Positions 17,892 through 25,916 of a DNA stretch of 64,000 nt are shown piece by piece. The notes under the pieces are model-generated. The model had not been told where the DNA came from. It searched no databases and saw only the letters and a list, made by a program, of their open reading frames with translations. A program made the translations under genes and the position numbers. Location: the NCBI GenBank assembly GCA_900546515.1, contig URDG01000002.1:62001-126000 (forward strand). The letters are read 5' to 3'. This DNA is from an uncultured Eubacteriales bacterium (GTDB taxonomy: Bacteria > Bacillota > Clostridia > Oscillospirales > Oscillospiraceae). Each line of letters begins with the position of its first letter. Within the stretch, counting starts at the first letter, position 1.

Positions 17892-18851
17892 TCAGCCGCC
17901 GTCCGTTTCTCTCTTTGTTTCCCGTGTATACTGTTCAAGAAAACGAGCCTTGAAGCTGCACGTCGCCTGCTCTCCGGCATCCCACAGGGCCTCGACTGCC
18001 GCCCCGTACACCGGGGGCGCATCCTGCAGCACCAGCTTTGCTCCGGGAGCCGATTTTTCTCTTATCGCCTCGAAATACTCCGGATAGTGGGAAACTATTC
18101 CCCCTCCCGCAACGACATCAAAATCACCCTCGAAGCTTGTCTGCGCCGCATATGTCAGATCGGCCATAAGCGCGGCATGCCGCTGAAATATCTCCTCGCA
18201 TGCCTCGTCGCCGAGTCTGCGCCCTTCAAAAACGGCCTTAGCGAACGACGCTATATACGGCCGCCCGCCTCGATGAACTATCGGCGTCACATGGTCGTCT
18301 ATCGGCTGGCCTATAATACCGGCCAGCAGCTCGACAAGCACCGTGCTGCCGCGCCGTCCGTCTACTGCCCGCAGCGCCGCGCATATTGCGTCGTGTCCTA
18401 TCTCAAAGCCGCTGCCTCCGGTATCTATCAGATACCCCTTGCCTCCTATGTGCCGCAGAGGCTGCCCTTCGCGCCGGGCAAACAGGGATGAACCCGTGCC
18501 GCATATCATACCGCATCCGTCGGCATGGCCGAAAGCGCCCGAGATCAGGTTGTACCCGTCGTCTTCAAACCTTACGCTGCGTATCTTATAGCGCTTTTTT
18601 ACCGTATCCGAATATATGTCCCCGTTCGGCAGGGTACCTGCCACACCGCCGAAAAGCGTATCGATCTCTCCCGGCGCCTGCGTGTAAACCGTGTCGATCG
18701 TTTTTATCATTCGCTCAAGCGCTTCTCCGCAGCCAAGGTCTGTCGGGTTGTTTCCCGGTCCGACAAAGCGCGTGATAATATTCCCCTCGCAGTCAAAGAG
18801 CACGGCATCGGTTTTTGTTCCTCCGCCGTCAATAGCTATGCAATACTTCAT
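17892..18851 (-). CDS. N-acetylglucosamine kinase-like protein (BadF/BadG family)
   Basis: A 319-residue ASKHA-fold kinase. The phosphate-1 loop is IDGGGTKTDAVLFD (residues 7-20), the adenosine/phosphate-2 loop is GMICGTGSSLFAR (about 115), and GGKGYLIDTGGSGFEIG (about 134-150) is typical of GlcNAc/MurNAc kinases of this family. It should phosphorylate an amino sugar released in the cytoplasm. It lies 14 bp downstream of the sulfatase, so desulfation, phosphorylation and isomerisation may act in series. No transporter gene belongs to the operon. Confidence 0.82.
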   Translation of the reverse strand: MKYCIAIDGGGTKTDAVLFDCEGNIITRFVGPGNNPTDLGCGEALERMIKTIDTVYTQAPGEIDTLFGGVAGTLPNGDIYSDTVKKRYKIRSVRFEDDGYNLISGAFGHADGCGMICGTGSSLFARREGQPLRHIGGKGYLIDTGGSGFEIGHDAICAALRAVDGRRGSTVLVELLAGIIGQPIDDHVTPIVHRGGRPYIASFAKAVFEGRRLGDEACEEIFQRHAALMADLTYAAQTSFEGDFDVVAGGGIVSHYPEYFEAIREKSAPGAKLVLQDAPPVYGAAVEALWDAGEQATCSFKARFLEQYTRETKRETDGG

Positions 18852-18865
18852 AATATCTCCGATCC

Positions 18866-20287
18866 TCAGTCAAGGTCTATCTTGTATTCGTTCGGTATTG
18901 CCGCCATTTCCTCCTTGTGCAGGTAGAGGTGATCCATCCTGCCCGGATAATGCGGATGCGTTTTTGTGACCTTTTCATATGTAACGCTGCTTTTGGCCTT
19001 GTTTACATCGCTGTTCATGTAGCCGTCGAGCAGCGCCTTCATTTCCCGCACAACAGGGCTGCCCTCATCATAGCACTCGTGCTCCTCCGGGATATGGTCG
19101 AAGAAGAAATATCTGTTCTCTGCCGCACGGTAGATGAGCTTGTTCTTCCCGTCCGTCACCATGTACATTCCGACATCACCGCAGCCATGCTGTGAAAAAA
19201 CGTACTTTCTTTCATTCTGCGCAAAGAGATCCACGCCGTCGAATTCTTCTTTATCAAAGTCCGCTCCGGCATAGCTCAGCAGCGTCGGCGCAATATCCAC
19301 AAGTGAACAGGCCTCGCTTATCAGCTCATGTCCTTTTCCCGGATACTTCACGATGAGCGGGACCCGGCAGGATGAATCCACCATTGTCCGCTTGCCTATC
19401 GCATTATAATCACCCATCATGTCGCCATGGTCGCTTGCAAAGACGATGAGCGTATCGTCATACATTCCCTTGTCCTTCAGCGCATTGATGATGCGCCCGA
19501 CCTGATAGTCCACGAAAGACACGCACGCATAGTAGAAATTCTTGCTGCGCAGTACATCCTGACGGCTCATATCAAGTCTTCTGCACGAGCAGCGCTCGCC
19601 TATGAGCGAGGAAAAACGGCCGAATTCCTCTTCATCCGGAATGAACGGTTCAGGCGAATCCTCCCTGTAAAGCTTCTGCCACGGTGCAGGCGGACAATAC
19701 GGCGGGTGAGGATGGATGAAAGACGAGAACAGGAACATTGGTTCGTCCGGGTCATGGTTTTCTATATACTCCACACTCATGCTGCCGATCCACTGCGTAG
19801 GGTGATCCTCCGGCGGGAGCTGGGATATCTGCGGCATATAGTACATTTCGCTGCGCATCCCGTTATAGTCAAACACCCACGGGTACTTTGCGCGTATATA
19901 CTCCATGTACTCATCGCCCTCGGCAGAAAGCTCCTCCTGCGGGTGACGCCTTGTAAAGCCAATACTGCCGTAAGGGTCCCACAGATAATGCATCTTGCCG
20001 ACACAGCAGCTGTCAAAGCCGCAGTCCGTTATCCGCTTGTAGAAGCCGCTTCCGTTATATATCTTGTCCGTATTATTGTTGTTGCAGCCGGTCGACGCCG
20101 GGTATTGTCCTGACATGAGAGACAGTCTCGCCGGTACGCACACAGGGGAAGGCGTAATGCACCTTTCAAAAACTACGGAATCCCGCGCAAGTGCATCCAG
20201 ATTCGGCGTCTGTATATGCGGATTGCCCAGAGCCGAGATCGTATCATAGCGCTGTTGGTCCGTAAACAGCATTAAAATATGTTTCAT
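18866..20287 (-). CDS. Sulfatase (Cys-type, formylglycine-dependent)
   Basis: A 473-residue alkaline-phosphatase-superfamily sulfatase. The N-terminal metal site is reduced to FTDQQRYD. The catalytic signature is SPVCVPARLSLMSG (about residues 62-75), with Cys as the formylglycine precursor (CxPxR). Further metal ligands are in FASDHGDMMGDY (about 272-283). There is no signal peptide, so it acts in the cytoplasm. In anaerobes the Cys is converted by a radical SAM maturase (anSME), which is not in this window. It is the first gene of the operon with kinase, SIS and G1PDH-like enzymes. The substrate could be a sulfated amino sugar from mucin or glycosaminoglycan; this is inference. Confidence 0.85.
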   Translation of the reverse strand: MKHILMLFTDQQRYDTISALGNPHIQTPNLDALARDSVVFERCITPSPVCVPARLSLMSGQYPASTGCNNNNTDKIYNGSGFYKRITDCGFDSCCVGKMHYLWDPYGSIGFTRRHPQEELSAEGDEYMEYIRAKYPWVFDYNGMRSEMYYMPQISQLPPEDHPTQWIGSMSVEYIENHDPDEPMFLFSSFIHPHPPYCPPAPWQKLYREDSPEPFIPDEEEFGRFSSLIGERCSCRRLDMSRQDVLRSKNFYYACVSFVDYQVGRIINALKDKGMYDDTLIVFASDHGDMMGDYNAIGKRTMVDSSCRVPLIVKYPGKGHELISEACSLVDIAPTLLSYAGADFDKEEFDGVDLFAQNERKYVFSQHGCGDVGMYMVTDGKNKLIYRAAENRYFFFDHIPEEHECYDEGSPVVREMKALLDGYMNSDVNKAKSSVTYEKVTKTHPHYPGRMDHLYLHKEEMAAIPNEYKIDLD

Positions 20288-20325
20288 TACCTATGTTTCT
20301 CCCATAAATAAGGTTTCTGGATATA

Positions 20326-20370
20326 TTTCGTTTTGCTTATGAAACGAAACTTTTTTATTTTGTTTCATAA
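20326..20370. promoter_or_regulatory. Operator cluster in the sulfatase leader
   Basis: TTTCGTTT-N8-AAACGAAA (20326-20349) overlaps TTATGAAAC (20338-20346) paired with GTTTCATAA (20362-20370). Both are exact inverted repeats lying between the sulfatase promoter and its start codon, as expected for a repressor site. Confidence 0.6.
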
Positions 20371-20383
20371 TTTTTATGTTTAT

Positions 20384-20412
20384 ATATTATTATTTTACCG
20401 CCCGTTTGTCAA
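20384..20412 (-). promoter_or_regulatory. Promoter of sulfatase operon
   Basis: Minus strand: TTGACA, 17-nt spacer, TAATAT, about 95 nt before the sulfatase ATG. Confidence 0.7.
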
Positions 20413-20497
20413 ATGCTCTTTTCGCCTAAATATCTGACCGTTTTTTATATACATTGCACATATTTTTCGTTTTTTATTTAACGTGCATCGTATGTAA

Positions 20498-20525
20498 ATC
20501 GAAAGTTGACAATTTCGATACGAAA
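20498..20525. promoter_or_regulatory. Operator over the deoR promoter
   Basis: ATCGAAA-N8-TTTCGAT (20498-20519) spans the -35 box, and the overlapping palindrome TTTCG-ATA-CGAAA covers 20513-20525. It shares the TTTCG/CGAAA half-site with the sulfatase-side operator, which points to autoregulation by the DeoR protein. Confidence 0.6.
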
Positions 20526-20534
20526 TAATATAAT
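20506..20534 (+). promoter_or_regulatory. Promoter of deoR-family gene
   Basis: TTGACA, 17-nt spacer, TATAAT: an exact consensus promoter, 31 bp before the start codon. Confidence 0.8.
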
Positions 20535-20565
20535 TGCTGTATCTTAAAATAGAAAGCAGAAAAAT

Positions 20566-21318
20566 ATGGGAAAAAGCATTGACGCACGCCGTCAGGAAAT
20601 ATTGGATCTTGTGAACCGCTGCGGAACGCTGGACTTTTCTCAGCTGAGGGAGAGCTTCCCCGGCATTTCGGACGTCACGCTGAGAAAAGATCTGCAATAC
20701 CTCGACGACACACAGCAGGCTATACGCACTCACGGCGGCATAAAATCAATTCCTTCCGCGCTCAACTACTATTACCGTGCAAACGTCAACCACGAGCTGA
20801 AAAAGAGCATCGCCGCCAAGGCCTCCGCGCTCATCCGGCCCGGCGAATCGGTCTTCATCTCCGCCGGCACCACATGTGCAGAGCTTGCGCGCTGCCTGCC
20901 GGTCTTTCCGCTGAAGGTATGCAGCGACGGCGTTTATACCGTCATCAACATTGCAAATCTGCCCAACATATCCGTCGAGCTGATCGGCGGCGACGTGGAT
21001 CTTAACATCATGCGCGTGGAGGGCATCTCCGTGCTCAACCAGCTTGAGCGCTGCCATTTTTCCACCGCATTTATGAGCGCGCTCTGTGTCGACGTCAATT
21101 ACGGCTTCGCCCACAACACTTCCATGACCGTTGCAATACTGGAAAAGGTCATTGAACACGCTGACCGGACTGTGATACTGCTCGACTCATCCAAATCGCG
21201 CGGCGGCTTTTATCCGCACACGCTCCCGCTCTCGTCCGTAGACATTCTCGTCACTGACGACGATTTTCCCGCCGATATCGCAGCGCAGCTTGAGGCCAAG
21301 GGCCTCACGATAATCTGA
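20566..21318 (+). CDS. DeoR-family transcriptional regulator
   Basis: A 250-residue regulator. The N-terminal winged helix-turn-helix (residues 1-55, MGKSIDARRQEILDLVNRCG through SDVTLRKDLQYLDD) is followed by the sugar-phosphate-sensing DeoRC domain (ISAGTTCAELARCL, GGDVDLNIMRVEG, LLDSSKSRGGFYPHTLPL). DeoR proteins usually repress divergent sugar-catabolic operons until a sugar phosphate binds. The gene is divergent from the sulfatase operon, and both promoters carry TTTCG/CGAAA palindromes. The probable inducer is the phosphorylated sugar made by the BadF-type kinase (inference). Confidence 0.88.
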   Translation: MGKSIDARRQEILDLVNRCGTLDFSQLRESFPGISDVTLRKDLQYLDDTQQAIRTHGGIKSIPSALNYYYRANVNHELKKSIAAKASALIRPGESVFISAGTTCAELARCLPVFPLKVCSDGVYTVINIANLPNISVELIGGDVDLNIMRVEGISVLNQLERCHFSTAFMSALCVDVNYGFAHNTSMTVAILEKVIEHADRTVILLDSSKSRGGFYPHTLPLSSVDILVTDDDFPADIAAQLEAKGLTII

Positions 21319-21327
21319 CCGCACGCA

Positions 21328-21373
21328 CAAAAAAACTGCCGCAAACCCCAAAAAAGTTTGCGGCAGTTTTTTT
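21328..21373. terminator. Bidirectional terminator (deoR / NhaC)
   Basis: CTGCCGCAAAC / GTTTGCGGCAG stem with A-run before and T-run after, between convergent genes. Confidence 0.9.
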
Positions 21374-21380
21374 ATCGCTT

Positions 21381-22697
21381 TTACTTCTTTTCGCCTTTCT
21401 CCGGGATGACGAAGATAAACACCAGCGAGCTTATGCACAGCAGGAACGGATAGAAAAGGCACGGCATTATATCGAACGCCGAAACGCTGCACCCCATCGT
21501 ATCCGCAGCGGAGATCGCCACCAGCATCTGCGCGCCGTAGGGTATTATACCCTGGAATATGCAGGAGAAGGTGTCGAGGATCGAAGCCGTCTTGCGCTTT
21601 GAGATCCCGTAGCCTGCGGCCATTTCTGCGGCTATCGGGTTTGCCATGACGATGGCCACGGTGTTGTTCGCAGTTGCAATGTCCATCGCCCCGACGAGCA
21701 GCCCCATGCCGAGCTGACCCATCTTCTTGCCCTTGAAGCTCTTTCTTATACCGTAGAGCAGCGCCGTAAATCCGCCGTACTCGTTTATGAGCGCGCATAT
21801 CGCAGACACAAGTATTGCGACCATAGTGGTCTCGAACATACCCGACGCGCCGCTTCCCATATTTGCAAGAAGCTCCGTCGCCGCCGTGGCCCCCGTGGCA
21901 AGCATTATGATGGAGCCTGAGACTATACCCACAAGCAGCACCGTAAACACGTTGATGCCCGCAATGCCGCCGGCCAGAACCAGAACGTAGGGTACCGCCT
22001 GTATGAGGTTGTACTCATGCACCACGACCTCGCCTATTCCGCTTCTCAGCGAAAGCACTATTATCAGCACGAGCGTCGCCAGCGCCGCTGGGAGCGCAAT
22101 GGCAAAGTTCTCGCGGAATTTGTCCTTCATCTCGCAGCCCTGCCCGTTGCAGGCCGCAATGGTGGTGTCTGAAATAAACGAGAGATTGTCGCCGAACATT
22201 GCGCCGCCCATGACCGAGCCGATGCACAGCGGCAGCGAGCTGCCGGAGCTTATCGCTATCTCCACAGCTATCGGCGTGATGAGCGTTATCGTGCCGACGG
22301 AGGTACCCATCGCCGTGGACACAAAGCAGCTTATGACAAACAGTGCCGCTACCGCAAATTTTGCCGGGATGATCGAGAGGATGAAGTATGCCACGCTCTG
22401 CGCGCTGCTGCGCCCCACGACTCCGACAAAAATACCCGCGGTCATGAATATGAGGATCATCGTGACGATGTTCCTGTCGCCTATGCCCTTGCCCATCAGC
22501 TCAAGCTTATCGTCAAAGCTGAGGGCTCTGTTCTGCATGCACGCCGCCAGCAGCGCAATGAGGAAAATCACAACGATAGGGATGGAATAGAACCCCATCG
22601 GTATTTTCAGCACATACTCAAACACTATGCCCAGTCCCAGATAGAGCACAAGAAATATGCCTATCGGAAGCAGGGCCTTCACATTACCTTTTTCCAC
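21381..22697 (-). CDS. NhaC-family Na+/H+ antiporter-type transporter
   Basis: A 438-residue membrane protein with about 11-12 hydrophobic helices. It has NhaC/MleN-like landmarks: STAMGTSVGTITLITPIA near residue 125 and GAMFGDNLSFISDTTIAA near 165. The chosen start is GTG at 22697 (VEKGNVKALLPIG), preceded by GGAGGAG; a longer in-frame reading overlaps the asparaginase gene and has a non-family, charged N-terminus. It is 53 bp downstream of asparaginase on the same strand, so the physiological substrate may be an amino or dicarboxylic acid exchanged for Na+ or H+ rather than Na+/H+ alone (inference). Confidence 0.82.
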   Translation of the reverse strand: MEKGNVKALLPIGIFLVLYLGLGIVFEYVLKIPMGFYSIPIVVIFLIALLAACMQNRALSFDDKLELMGKGIGDRNIVTMILIFMTAGIFVGVVGRSSAQSVAYFILSIIPAKFAVAALFVISCFVSTAMGTSVGTITLITPIAVEIAISSGSSLPLCIGSVMGGAMFGDNLSFISDTTIAACNGQGCEMKDKFRENFAIALPAALATLVLIIVLSLRSGIGEVVVHEYNLIQAVPYVLVLAGGIAGINVFTVLLVGIVSGSIIMLATGATAATELLANMGSGASGMFETTMVAILVSAICALINEYGGFTALLYGIRKSFKGKKMGQLGMGLLVGAMDIATANNTVAIVMANPIAAEMAAGYGISKRKTASILDTFSCIFQGIIPYGAQMLVAISAADTMGCSVSAFDIMPCLFYPFLLCISSLVFIFVIPEKGEKK

Positions 22698-22750
22698 TCT
22701 TTCTCCTCCGTGATCCGTATATATTTTTCCCGGCGGCGCCGCCGGAGAAT

Positions 22751-23746
22751 TCACGCCGTTATTTCGCCGTGCAGGTTCCTTTTGAAAAGCTCCGTGATCT
22801 CTTCCCGGCTCAGCCCCTGCTCCAGAAGCCACATCAGCTTCGTTACGGCCGCCTCGGTAGTCATATCCCCTGCCGGTATCGCGCCGCAGTCAAGCGCGCG
22901 GCGGCCCACCTCGTACACTGTCATATCCGTGGCCTCGTACAGGCACTGGCTGCATATCACGACCACTACGCCGCGCCCGACAAGACTGTGTATCTCGGAT
23001 ACGACATTCCGCCGGAGAAAGTTTATGCCGCCGGAGCCGAAGGCCTCTATCACAAGTCCCTTGCAGCCCGCATCGGCAAAAGCCGAGAACAGTTTCGGGT
23101 CAACGCCGGGGATAAGCTTCATGAGCGCGACCCGGCTGCTTACGCCGGCTCTGAGCTCGCACTCCTGAGTTCTCCTGGGAATATAGTCCCGGTTCACGGC
23201 AAGTCCGCGCGAATTGATCTCCGCGACCGCGGGCAGGTTCACGCTTTCAAAGGCGTGAAAATCCATCGTGCGCACCTTTACCGCGCGGCAGCCCAGAAAC
23301 ACCTGCCTGTCAAACGCAATAAATATTCCCTCTATGCCGGACGCCGCCATAGCGAACGCGCATTGCAGGTTCGCATAGGCGTCGCTGAGCACGTTCTCCG
23401 CCGGGAGCTGGCTTCCCGTGAGCACTACGGGTCTGTCTATGCCCGGAAGCATGAAGGTCAGCGCAGAGGCGGTATACGCCATTGTGTCCGTCCCGTGGGT
23501 GATGACCACCCCGTCATAGCTGAGACGCTCTTCATATATGCACTTTGCGATCTGCGCCCATTCCTCGGGCTGAATGTTGCTCGAATCGAGCGTCATAAGA
23601 GAATGCACCGTTATGTCATACAGCTCATGTCCCGGGAAACGAAGAAGGATACCGTCCCCTTCGCCCGGATGCAGCCCGTATTCTGACTGCACCGACATTA
23701 TGGTCCCTCCGGTTGTAATGAGCAGAATCCGCTTTTTTTCGTCCAT
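22751..23746 (-). CDS. L-asparaginase
   Basis: A 331-residue asparaginase that hydrolyses asparagine to aspartate and ammonia. The first catalytic Thr motif is LITTGGTIMSV (about residues 9-19). The second is VITHGTDTMAYTA (about 88-100), and PVVLTGSQLP follows. No signal peptide, so it is cytoplasmic. The ATG at 23746 begins MDEKKRILLITTGG; the open frame extends 19 residues upstream but lacks an SD there. A TTGAAA-N18-TATAAT promoter lies 67 bp upstream. Cotranscribed with the NhaC-type transporter. Confidence 0.92.
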   Translation of the reverse strand: MDEKKRILLITTGGTIMSVQSEYGLHPGEGDGILLRFPGHELYDITVHSLMTLDSSNIQPEEWAQIAKCIYEERLSYDGVVITHGTDTMAYTASALTFMLPGIDRPVVLTGSQLPAENVLSDAYANLQCAFAMAASGIEGIFIAFDRQVFLGCRAVKVRTMDFHAFESVNLPAVAEINSRGLAVNRDYIPRRTQECELRAGVSSRVALMKLIPGVDPKLFSAFADAGCKGLVIEAFGSGGINFLRRNVVSEIHSLVGRGVVVVICSQCLYEATDMTVYEVGRRALDCGAIPAGDMTTEAAVTKLMWLLEQGLSREEITELFKRNLHGEITA

Positions 23747-23812
23747 ATTCCATGCCTTTCCGCGCCAAAAGCCGGCTTGCCGGACACCGGCAGCACGGCG
23801 CATATTATTTGT

Positions 23813-23842
23813 ATTATATCAGACTCCACCGTATCTTTTCAA
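23813..23842 (-). promoter_or_regulatory. Promoter of asparaginase-NhaC operon
   Basis: Minus strand: TTGAAA, 18-nt spacer, TATAAT. Confidence 0.6.
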
Positions 23843-23870
23843 GCCGTTCAGCGGCATTTTCATAAAAGTG

Positions 23871-23897
23871 AGCGGCGCGGCCGTCGGCTGCGCCGCT
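23871..23897. terminator. Stem-loop after MATE remnant
   Basis: AGCGGCGC / GCGCCGCT with 11-nt loop, 20 bp past the MATE remnant stop and ahead of the asparaginase promoter; only a weak T-run follows on the minus strand. Confidence 0.45.
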
Positions 23898-23916
23898 TAT
23901 AAAGCTTTGCATGAAA

Positions 23917-24336
23917 CTAGCTTATAAGATACTTCCCGGCACGGGCTTTTCTGATAAACCGGCGGTAAAGCACTGCACCCGCGATGCTCATCAGCGTCTC
24001 TGTGACCGGAAATGTCAGCCAAAACCAGTTCAGCCCGAACCGGGAGGAAATATATCCGAGTGGCACAAACAGCACGACCGTGCGTATCACGGTGAGCGCG
24101 GAGCTTTTCACGCTGGCCCCCACCGCCTGAAAGAATACGGGAAAGATCAGAGATGTGACCATCGGCAGAAAGCTTATGCCTACAAAGCGGAACCCGACCC
24201 TGCCGACGAAAAAGCTGTCGATAATATTATAAAGCGCCTGAATAAGCTGCGCCAGCATGACAGGCGGCGCAAGCCTGAGCATTATTCTGCTGCTTTTTCT
24301 GTACCGAACAGATCTGTCTGTTCCATTGCCGGTCAC
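23917..24336 (-). pseudogene. MATE efflux pump remnant with large internal in-frame deletion
   Basis: An open frame of 139 codons. Residues 1-46 match the start of a MATE pump (RLAPPVMLAQLIQALYNIID then SFFVGR). It then jumps at once to sequence typical of the last helices (FFQAVGASVKSSALTVIRTV, then FVPLGYIS, later GLNWFWLTFPVTETLMSIAG). Full MATE proteins have about 450 residues and 12 helices, so about 300 residues in the middle are missing while the frame is kept. It overlaps the MarR stop by 4 bp (ATGA), so it was once the MarR-controlled pump. It cannot transport as a monomeric MATE; a residual role as a small membrane protein is not excluded. Confidence 0.8.
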
Positions 24337-24776
24337 CTCGTTTCTTCCAGCGCCGTATTGAGGGCCGAGTCGAACTCAAGAAGCAGCTCCGTGAGTTTTC
24401 CCAGTTTCTCTTTGCCCAATGCCTCCAGCGCGCGGTTCTCTACCGCGTCGAGCGAGCTCAGGAAATCCGCAGCGTATTCTCTGCCCTTATCGGAAAGGAC
24501 AAAGGCCTTTTCACGTCCTCTGCTGTTTTCTTCATCATAAACCAATATGCCCTCTCTCCGCATGGCTGAAATCACGTTGTGGATCGTCTGCTTGGGCAGA
24601 ATATAACTGTCGCATACCTGCTTCTGCGTACAGTAGCCATACTCTCTGAGCGTATATAACACCAGCATTTCATGATAGCTGACGCCATGTACTCTTGACC
24701 ATGAGGAATAGACGCCCCTGCATTTGATAATTCCCCTGTTTATACTGTTTATCAGGTTCAGCGATTCTTTATCCAT
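24333..24776 (-). CDS. MarR-family transcriptional regulator
   Basis: A 147-residue winged-helix regulator. The helix-turn-helix core is YCTQKQVCDSYILPKQTIHNV (about residues 48-68, split here by helix), and the wing follows (REGILVYDEENSRGREKAF). The ATG at 24776 has GGAGG at good spacing; a TTG seven codons upstream is possible. An inverted repeat GTCCC-N4-GGGAC (24791-24803 region) lies between promoter and start and could be an autoregulatory operator. It overlaps the MATE remnant by 4 bp, the usual arrangement of a drug-responsive repressor with its pump, although the pump is now broken. Confidence 0.85.
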   Translation of the reverse strand: MDKESLNLINSINRGIIKCRGVYSSWSRVHGVSYHEMLVLYTLREYGYCTQKQVCDSYILPKQTIHNVISAMRREGILVYDEENSRGREKAFVLSDKGREYAADFLSSLDAVENRALEALGKEKLGKLTELLLEFDSALNTALEETR

Positions 24777-24810
24777 ATCGTCCTCCGCAAGTCCCAAACG
24801 GGACTACGGC

Positions 24811-24839
24811 AGTTTACATGTCCGCAGTGGGCTTGGCAA
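24811..24839 (-). promoter_or_regulatory. Promoter of marR-type gene
   Basis: Minus strand: TTGCCA, 17-nt spacer, TAAACT, just upstream of the GTCCC/GGGAC dyad. Confidence 0.5.
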
Positions 24840-24861
24840 TAGTTTTTTAAGATTTTTCGCG

Positions 24862-24890
24862 TTGACTCAGGCCTTCGTTATTGATATAAT
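24862..24890 (+). promoter_or_regulatory. Promoter of transglycosylase gene
   Basis: TTGACT, 17-nt spacer, TATAAT, 99 nt upstream of the ATG. Confidence 0.7.
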
Positions 24891-24989
24891 TGTTTGATAA
24901 AGTATAGGCGCATCAAGAGGGCCGACTGTCCGCTTTTATGCCGGCTCATATGAATACTATTATCTTAGAGAAAGGCGGTCCGTCTGCGT

Positions 24990-25757
24990 ATGAAAACCAG
25001 AGCCTCATCGCGGCATGTGCTGAAGATCCTGCTTTGGATATTCGCCGCGCTGCTTGCGCTTGCGCTTATCGCCGTGAGCGTGCTATGCTTCAAGGGCTAT
25101 AAAATGTATAGAGAGGCGGTCGCCGAAAGGCCGGTCGCCGCGCTTCAGGATAATATCCGCAGCCGCTGCTATGTCTATGTGACATGTGATGAGCTGCCGC
25201 AGATATATAAAGACGCCGTTATTGCCGCCGAGGACCGCCGCTTTGAAACGCACCACGGCATAGACCCCATCGCAATAGCCCGCGCTGTGCTCGTGGATAT
25301 AAAAACGCTGTCGTTCGCCGAGGGCGGCAGCACCATAACGCAGCAACTCGCCAAAAACGAGCTTTTCACTCAGCGCAAGCATCTTGAGCGCAAGTTTGCC
25401 GAGATATTTGCCGCGCACGCCATTGAAGACACCTACACCAAGGATGAGATATTCGAGATGTATGTCAACTCCATCTACTTTGGCAGCGGGTATTACGGCA
25501 TATATGCCGCGGCGGGCGGATACTTCGGCAAGGCTCCCGCCGAGCTGAACGCCTGCGAGTCGGTAATGCTCGCAGGCCTTCCAAACGCGCCCTCCATTTA
25601 CTCGCCGGACAACAGCCTGTATTACGCGATGAAGCGCATGACCGTTGTACTGCAAAGAATGATAAACTATGATTTTGTGAGCATCCCGGAAGCCGACAGA
25701 ATAATGGCCGAGGCCTTCAGCCTTCAGTTCTACGGCCGCGGTATGGCCGCCGCCTGA
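24990..25757 (+). CDS. Monofunctional peptidoglycan transglycosylase (GT51)
   Basis: A 255-residue protein with an N-terminal membrane anchor (about residues 11-33) and a single GT51 domain. The catalytic Glu motif is AAEDRRFETHHGID (about 79-92), the second motif is GGSTITQQLAKN (about 111-122), and KFAEIFAAHAIEDTYTKDEI and MYVNSIYFGSG follow. It has no transpeptidase domain, so it polymerises lipid II into glycan strands at the outer membrane face and depends on other PBPs for cross-linking. The SD is weak (AAAGGCGG at long spacing). Terminated by a strong hairpin. Confidence 0.92.
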   Translation: MKTRASSRHVLKILLWIFAALLALALIAVSVLCFKGYKMYREAVAERPVAALQDNIRSRCYVYVTCDELPQIYKDAVIAAEDRRFETHHGIDPIAIARAVLVDIKTLSFAEGGSTITQQLAKNELFTQRKHLERKFAEIFAAHAIEDTYTKDEIFEMYVNSIYFGSGYYGIYAAAGGYFGKAPAELNACESVMLAGLPNAPSIYSPDNSLYYAMKRMTVVLQRMINYDFVSIPEADRIMAEAFSLQFYGRGMAAA

Positions 25758-25775
25758 CGAGCACGAATAAAGACG

Positions 25776-25826
25776 TAAAAAAGCACTGTTTTTGCCCATA
25801 TTCAAGGTGAAAAACAGTGCTTTTTG
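25776..25826. terminator. Terminator after transglycosylase
   Basis: AAAAAGCACTGTTTTT / AAAAACAGTGCTTTTT, 16-bp perfect stem with 16-nt loop. Confidence 0.9.
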
Positions 25827-25846
25827 CCAGATATTTTCTCCGGCTG

Positions 25847-25874
25847 TTGCGTTTTTTCAAAGATACGTTATAAT
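25847..25874 (+). promoter_or_regulatory. Promoter of MATE gene
   Basis: TTGCGT, 16-nt spacer, TATAAT, 42 nt before the ATG at 25917. Confidence 0.6.
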
Positions 25875-25916
25875 ACCACGGCAAGTGCTTTAGAATATAT
25901 ATTTCAAAGGTGGATT

